A stretch of 11,280 bases of DNA. Origin: Larix sibirica (taxonomy: Eukaryota; Streptophyta; Pinopsida; Pinales; Pinaceae). The notes under the pieces are model-generated. The model worked only from the letters and a program-made list of their open reading frames with translations, had not been told where the DNA came from and made no database searches. Of this stretch, positions 6,298 through 11,280 are shown piece after piece. The DNA is taken from positions 14,298-25,577 of the forward strand of contig NWUY0300000865.1 in assembly GCA_004151065.3 (NCBI GenBank). Direction: 5' to 3'. Numbering within the stretch: position 1 is the stretch's first letter; each line of letters opens with the position of its first letter. A program made the translations under genes and the position numbers.

Positions 6298-7987
6298 ATG
6301 GCTCACAGGACAGGGGGTGTTACGGATGGGACAGGTGGGCTTCGTCAAGGGGTGGGTACCTTAGATACTTTTCATTGCAGGGGACCGACTCATTCACCCT
6401 TTTTCTCACATCACAGCTCCGAGGGTTTGTTTGGCGTTATTAGTGATGGTACTACTGCTAAGGATCTTCCCAGTAGGGTGAACTCTCTTGCGGATGACCC
6501 TGTTCATAGGGAGGGCTCGCACCGTAACAAACTCAGAGGTGAAAAGGCTCGGTCAAGGCATACCCTTAAAACCATCAAAGTTCGGGAAGGGTTGGACAGG
6601 TTTTCTATCTCACAGGATACCAACCTGGATAGAATAGAAATGTTGGTTGCCAGAGCAGTGGTGGGAAGATTTGAGTTTACCTCGGAATACAAAGGAGAAA
6701 TCATTGAATGGATGAAGAAGGCATGGGTTCCAATTATTGGTTCGTTGTCGAGGGTGAACATGCTCATAAATGGATGGCTTATGTTTATTTTTGTTGATTC
6801 TGCTCAACTGGAGGTGATATTGAAGGATTTTTGGATATTTAAGAATGGGTCATTGTGGTTGAAGCGCTGGCATCTTGCCTTTAATCCATTATCTAAGATT
6901 CAGAACAATAGGCATCTCTGGATGTTGATTCCAGGTTTGCCTATTGAACTTTGGACCGATAATATCATGGTTGGCATGGCAAACTCCGTTGGTAAGTTTG
7001 TCAGAGTTGACAATATCTCCCTTTATGGGTGTGATAGAAGGTGTGTCAGGGTCATGGTTGAGTTTGACATGTGTAAAGGGTTACTGGCTAAGCTTGAGAT
7101 TTATTGGGGAACCAGGGTTTGGTTGCAAAGATTGGATTATTTCAAAGTACCTTTCCGTTGTTTTGACTGTCATCAGACTGGTCATGTTCGAGCGAATTGC
7201 TCTAAGACTAGGGTACAGAAGCAGGTCCAGATTGGCCCTAAACAGGATCCTGCTACGGTGCTTGATGATGCGGGTAAGTTATACAGTAGTCCCATATTTT
7301 CTAGTAATATTTTAACTAATGAGGAGTTAATTTATATTCAAGATATGGAAAAATCCTTGGATCATCGTATTTTGATTGGGGAGGTTAAACTCAATCTGGG
7401 TAATCCTGGGGTCCCGGCTAACCCTCCTCCTTCTCCATTAGATTCTATTACTGTGCCTGAGTGTGGGGGTAAGTTGTCCATTAGAAGGGATTTATTTGGG
7501 TCATGTTCGGGGGAAGGGCTTACTGAGCTTGACTCATTTAGATCGGAGCCTGAGGCATGTTGAGCTGGATATTACTAGACCTATTTTAGGTCAGGAGGGT
7601 TTTGATAATTCTGGGGTTTTGCCAAATACTGAGGTTGTGCATTTACTGGAGAATGTTGACCATGGGGGTGTATTTCAACAGTCTGAAGCTGATCTTCTTA
7701 AAGATTCTGGATATGTGGGGATGGGGGGTTCATCATATTCATCACCTCTACCTGCGTTCTCAAAAAACCCTTCAAATAATCCGGAGGTTTTGGCTTCTAA
7801 CTCACTGAGATTTCAGAATGTTACCATAAGACGCAAAAAAGGTAAATCTAAGGGTTATCCTGATATTTGTTTGGGAGAGAATTATCAGCCGTTATCTTCT
7901 AGATTATCGGATGTGAATTCTAGGGATGTGTCACACAACTGTGTTGGGGATCTTAGAGCAGGTTTTCCCCGGGCGCAGGGTTCCTAA
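6298..7987 (+). pseudogene. LINE ORF1: RNA-binding DUF4283 / CCHC zinc-knuckle protein, one frameshift
   Basis: ORF1 proteins bind the element RNA and help form the retrotransposition particle. I take the ATG at 6298 (MAHRTGGVTDG) as start; the frame is open upstream to 6199 but lacks an earlier ATG. A DUF4283-like domain covers about residues 115-245, with the landmarks VVGRFEF, NGWLMFIFVD, LKRWHLAFNP, WMLIPGLPIELW and SVGKFVRVD. A perfect CX2CX4HX4C knuckle, CFDCHQTGHVRANC, lies at 7159-7200. The frame stops at 7563. Another frame takes over across 7463-7563 with no loss of character (HVELDITRPILGQEGF, then a basic RRKKGKSKGY) and runs to TAA at 7985-7987. A single inserted base (or two deleted) within that overlap explains this. 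The G-run near 7509-7518 is one possible site, but the exact position cannot be fixed. The final TAA shares its A with the ORF2 ATG. Confidence 0.85.
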
Positions 7988-7991
7988 TGTC
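7983..7991 (+). promoter_or_regulatory. TAATG stop/start overlap between ORF1 and ORF2
   Basis: The ORF1 stop TAA (7985-7987) and the ORF2 start ATG (7987-7989) share one A. Such an arrangement suits termination-coupled reinitiation, which is known in some non-LTR elements and in certain RNA viruses. Direct evidence here is the sequence overlap only; the mechanism is inferred. Confidence 0.6.
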
Positions 7992-10900
7992 CTTTTGCTC
8001 TATGAATATCCGGGGGGTGGGTAAGGTTGCTCGACTCGGGGCCTTATCAGATCTTTTAAAATCTATTGAGTCTAATATTCTGTTGCTTCAAGAAACAATG
8101 GGTGAGGCATCGGTTGTTGTTTCGAAGATATCTGGTTTGGTGCCAAATTGGGAATTGTCTGCTATTAGTTCGACTGGGTTATCTAGAGGGTTATTGTCGA
8201 CTTGGGACCCTCGCTTTTTCACCTTTCGGGCTTACAAATCCAGTTGGGGTATATTACTTGATGGGTGTTGTAAAATAAACAATTTAAAGTTTTCATTATT
8301 AAATTGTTATGGGCCATATCAGGAGAGGCCTGCTTTTTGGAACTCTCTGGCAGCCTTTGGTATATTAAATATTTGCAACCTGATGATTGCAAGCGACTTG
8401 AATTTCACTAGATGGGCTACTGAAATTTGGGGGTGCCATATTCGTTTGGATGATTTGGGGGATTTTTTCTCAGATTTGCTAGAAACTTTTAATCTGGTTG
8501 ATGTCTTTCCTACTGTTATGGTGCCGACTTGGACTAATGGTAGGTAGGGTGAGGCGGGTATACACAAGCGTCTGGACAAGTTCTTGATCAATTCTTCTCT
8601 TCTTGAAACTGGAGGAAACTACAAGTCTTGGGTTGGTAAGCAGAAAATTTTGGATCACTGGCCTATTCATTTTCAATTTTACGATTTAGTTCATAAGGGT
8701 CACTATCCTTTCAAGTTTGACAGTTCATGGATTTGCAAGGAGGATTTTTGCTTAATGGTCAGTGATTATTGGTCTAAGCTGCATGTGGATTCTACAATGA
8801 ATCCTATGGATTCATTCTGCTATAAATTAAGATTGTTGAAAGTCAAAGTTACTAAATGGATTCATGGAAAAAAGAGGAAAGATTTGATGGATCTTATTAA
8901 TATTGAAGATGAGCTTCATACACTTCTTAGTCGGAATATTGAGAAGCTTCTAAATGCTGATGAGTTTGCAGTTCTGAAATCCTTGGAGGTGAAAAAGGAC
9001 AAAATTATGGAGCGGGAGGAAAAGGAGTGGAGGCTCAAAAGTTGAGCCATCTGGATTGAGCACGGAGATAAGAATTCAAAGTTTTTTCATTCCTATGCCT
9101 CTTCTAGAAGGAATCTTAATGCTATTTGGAGCATTGATGATGGATCGGGTTCTTTGATATCAGGTAAACAAGTGATTCGGAAAGCAGCTAAAAATTATTT
9201 CAGTAATATCTATACTGATCAGAAGGATTGTGATCTTTTTTATTAACTCAAGGTAGCCAGATTATACCTGAGATATTGTGATTCTGAAAATTCATTGAAC
9301 CTAGTCAAGGAGGTAACTATAGAAGAGGTGGAGGAAATTTTAAAACTTTTTGCCAAAGAGAAGAGTCCAGGGCCTGATGGGTGCACTGTGGAGTTGTTTC
9401 TACACTTTTTTGATATAATGGGATCAGACATTCTAGGTATGGTGGAGTACTCAAGATAGATGGGTTACATTTCTGGTGCCCTTAATGCTACCTTTCTAAC
9501 TTTAATTCCTAAATGCAATGACGCTTTGCAATTTGGGGATTATAGATCCATTGCCTTATGCAATCTGGCTTATAAAATCGTGTCTAAAGTCATTGCTATG
9601 GGATTGAAGCCTATATTATCTAAATTTATTTTTATGGAATAGTTTGGTTTCTTGGAGGATAGGCAGATACTGGATGCCATTGGTTTAACTCAGAAGCTCC
9701 TACATTCTATACAAACTAATAAGAGGAAAGCTATTATACTTAAGATGGATTTGGAAAAGGCATATGATCAGGTCAATTGGGATTTTATGTGGATTGTGCT
9801 TATACAAATAAGTATTCCGCCATTGGCCATCAACTGGATTATGGCGTATGTGAATTCTATTAACATAGCGGTTCTGGTGAATGGGGATCCGACTGATTTC
9901 TTCCAATGCTCTAGGGGTATTCGTCAAGGGTGCTCGCTGTCCCCATTGTTGTTTCTTCTGGTTATTGACGGTTTAAACCTGTTAATTTCACAAGCTAAGA
10001 AAGATGGCAGTATTAAGGGTCTCAAAGTGGCAAAAAATCTCTTTCTGTCTCATATTCAATTTGTGGATGATGTACTGTTGGCTGGCTCAGATTCTGTTGA
10101 AGAATGGAAAGTATATCATAACATTATTAAGTTGTTTTGCAGTGCGTCAGGCATGAAGGTAAGTGTAAACAAATCCTGCTTCTATTATAATCTGCTAAAT
10201 GATGTTGATTTGACAAATATTCAGTGGGTACTGCCACATAAGTGTGTGAATTGGTTGCGGGGTTCAAATACCTGGGGTACTATATAAAGCCGAATGGTTA
10301 TCTCATAAAAGACTGGCAGTGGTTAATCCGAAAGGTGGATGCTCGTATCTCAAACTGGTCATACAAATTTCTTTCTATTGGAGGGAAACTCATATTGGTT
10401 AAGGCAGTATTGACTGCAATACCAATTTATTGGTTCTCATTACTCCCTGTTCCAAGTGCCATCTTTAAGGCATTGCAAAAACTACTTTCCAATTTCTTAT
10501 GGGTTGGAGGTCTGAATAAGGCTTCTATTGTCATGATTGGCTAGGATAAAATTACCATTCCGGAAAGTTCTAGAGGCTGGGGCATTAAAGACATTCCTTC
10601 TTTCAGTGAGGCTCTGAGGCTAAAATCTTTTTGGAGAGGACTTTTCAGTACAACAATTTGGTCTGAAGTTTTACACTTGAAATATATTAAAATGGAAATA
10701 AGTCACTGGTTTCGTTTTTCTGGTAAAAAGACTAGAGGAGTCTCGCCCATGTGGAATGGATTTTTAAAGGTGTACAAATGGTTAGCTATGGATCTTAGCT
10801 GGAGGATGGGGGATGGGAATGATATATCTATCGGTGTGGATCCCATTGTGGGATTAGATGATTCTTATAGACTGTCAAATGATGTTTTGTTGCATATCAG

Positions 10901-11280
10901 AAGATTGGGCTGTTATACATTGAACAGTATTATTAAAAACAATGATTCTGGTTATTGGTACGATGCTAATGATCTCAGAATGACTGGGAATATTGCTTGT
11001 GAGTGGGAAAGATACATTAGATCTTTAAATGCGGCGGGATGCAGAGCTACAGGTGATAGAGACAAAATCATTTGGTTGGGGGATGGAAAGGGAGGTATGG
11101 TGACTGCTAAGGCAACCTACAGATCTATTATCCGACAGGAGTGTATATTTCCCAGTCATTGGTGGTATAAAAGTATGTGGCATTGGAAGATCCCTATCAA
11201 GATGAAATGTTTTATGTGGTTCGTTTTTATGAATAGATTGAAAACTTGGGACAATCTCATATTGAAAGGATGGAATGGAC
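7987..11280 (+). pseudogene. LINE ORF2 polyprotein (endonuclease, reverse transcriptase, zinc-binding RVT region), broken and cut by window end
   Basis: From the ATG at 7987 the frame reads an APE-type endonuclease: N7 (MNIRG), E36 (LLQE), Y108 (NCYGPY), D137/N139 (SDLN), N184 (TWTN), RLDKF, and D223/H224 (LDHWPI). The reverse transcriptase follows at about 9470-10290: FLTLIPK, DYRSIALCN, KMDLEKAYD (first Asp codon 9748), IRQGCSLSP (ends 9945) and FVDD (10060-10071). After a frameshift near 10230-10255 come GFKYLGYYIKP and RISNWSYKFLSIGGK, and from 10545 an uninterrupted frame to the window edge containing GWGIKDI, WRMGDGNDISI, and the start of the zinc-binding RVT region (HWKIPIKMKCFMW). In-frame stops: TAG 8545, TGA 9043, TAA 9244, TAG 9457, TAG 9640, TAG 10542. 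Spacing and motif order are otherwise normal, so this is a recognisable full-length ORF2 that decayed mostly by point mutation. Confidence 0.92.
10545..11279 (+). other. Longest undamaged ORF2 segment (245 codons): post-RT region into zinc-binding RVT
   Basis: After the TAG at 10542-10544 the same frame is open for 245 codons to the window end with no ATG requirement. It contains GWGIKDIPSFSEALRLKSFW, RGVSPMWNGF, WRMGDGNDISIGVDPIVG, DKIIWLGDGKGGMVTAKATY and WWYKSMWHWKIPIKMKCFMW. This succession matches the region between the RT thumb and the zinc-binding RVT domain of plant LINE ORF2; the Cys/His cluster itself, and any RNase H domain, would lie past the window. Confidence 0.85.

Larger units (their letters stand above)
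5911..11280 (+). mobile_element. L1-type LINE (non-LTR retrotransposon), decayed, 3' part beyond the window
   Basis: In order, the segment holds a non-coding leader, an ORF1 with a DUF4283-like domain and a CCHC zinc knuckle, and an ORF2 with an APE-type endonuclease, a reverse transcriptase and the beginning of a zinc-binding RVT region. This order is diagnostic of plant L1-clade LINEs, which move by target-primed reverse transcription: ORF2 nicks DNA and reverse-transcribes the element's own RNA at the nick. The 5' end is inferred at about 5911, where AT-rich spacer gives way to a G3/T6 tract; no target-site duplication can be seen because the 3' end is outside. ORF2 has six in-frame stops plus a frameshift, and ORF1 one frameshift, so the copy cannot move by itself. 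Being 5'-complete is notable, since most LINE copies are 5'-truncated. Confidence 0.9.

Noticed and set aside
6944-7315. Plus-strand 123-codon frame inside LINE ORF1
   Set aside because: A shadow frame; the overlapping frame carries the DUF4283 landmarks and the CCHC zinc knuckle.
1-11280. CRISPR array, phage, bacterial operon or retron-like system
   Set aside because: The repeats present are not regularly spaced short direct repeats with unique spacers, the reverse transcriptase belongs clearly to an L1-type LINE, and the region has eukaryotic splice signals.

Overview
The window looks like repeat-rich intergenic DNA from the nuclear genome of a seed plant. The evidence is plant-type retroelements (a chromodomain-region Ty3/gypsy pol remnant, and an L1-type LINE with a DUF4283 plus CCHC ORF1), AT-rich spacers, and a short gene model with GT..AG introns. 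A large, slowly purged genome such as a gymnosperm would fit, but nothing seen fixes the taxon. There is no bacterial operon, CRISPR array, tRNA or rRNA.

Layout. (1) 1-180: an array of CGACTTTTT/CGATTTTT motifs spaced roughly 20 bp apart, origin unknown. (2) 278-3000: a dead Ty3/gypsy pol remnant. The integrase-coding stretch is present about three times head to tail with a period near 800 bp. Only the last copy continues into the linker and chromodomain-like end. Several lesions are shared by all copies, so the element was probably dead before it was amplified. (3) 3255-4726, minus strand: a previously unflagged candidate gene for a small single-pass membrane protein. Exons 1 and 2 are well supported by splice signals and reading phase; two downstream exons are tentative. 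(4) 4806-5900: its upstream region and an AT-rich spacer, with an 82-bp tandem duplication, 63-bp and 50-bp repeats and a perfect 22-bp palindrome. (5) About 5911-11280, plus strand: an L1-type LINE, complete at its 5' side and cut by the window end. It has a G-tract (possible quadruplex) leader, ORF1, and ORF2 (endonuclease, reverse transcriptase, start of the zinc-binding RVT region). ORF1 and ORF2 meet at a TAATG overlap. ORF2 carries six in-frame stops and one frameshift, and ORF1 one frameshift, so the copy is not autonomous.

The two retroelements are unrelated insertions. The candidate gene is transcribed leftward, away from the LINE, and the gypsy remnant lies just downstream of its last proposed exon, or inside a long intron if the gene continues beyond the window. 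I did not find a convincing new multi-gene system. The most worthwhile leads are the membrane-protein gene model, the triplicated dead integrase, the G-tract at the LINE 5' end, and the TAATG junction.
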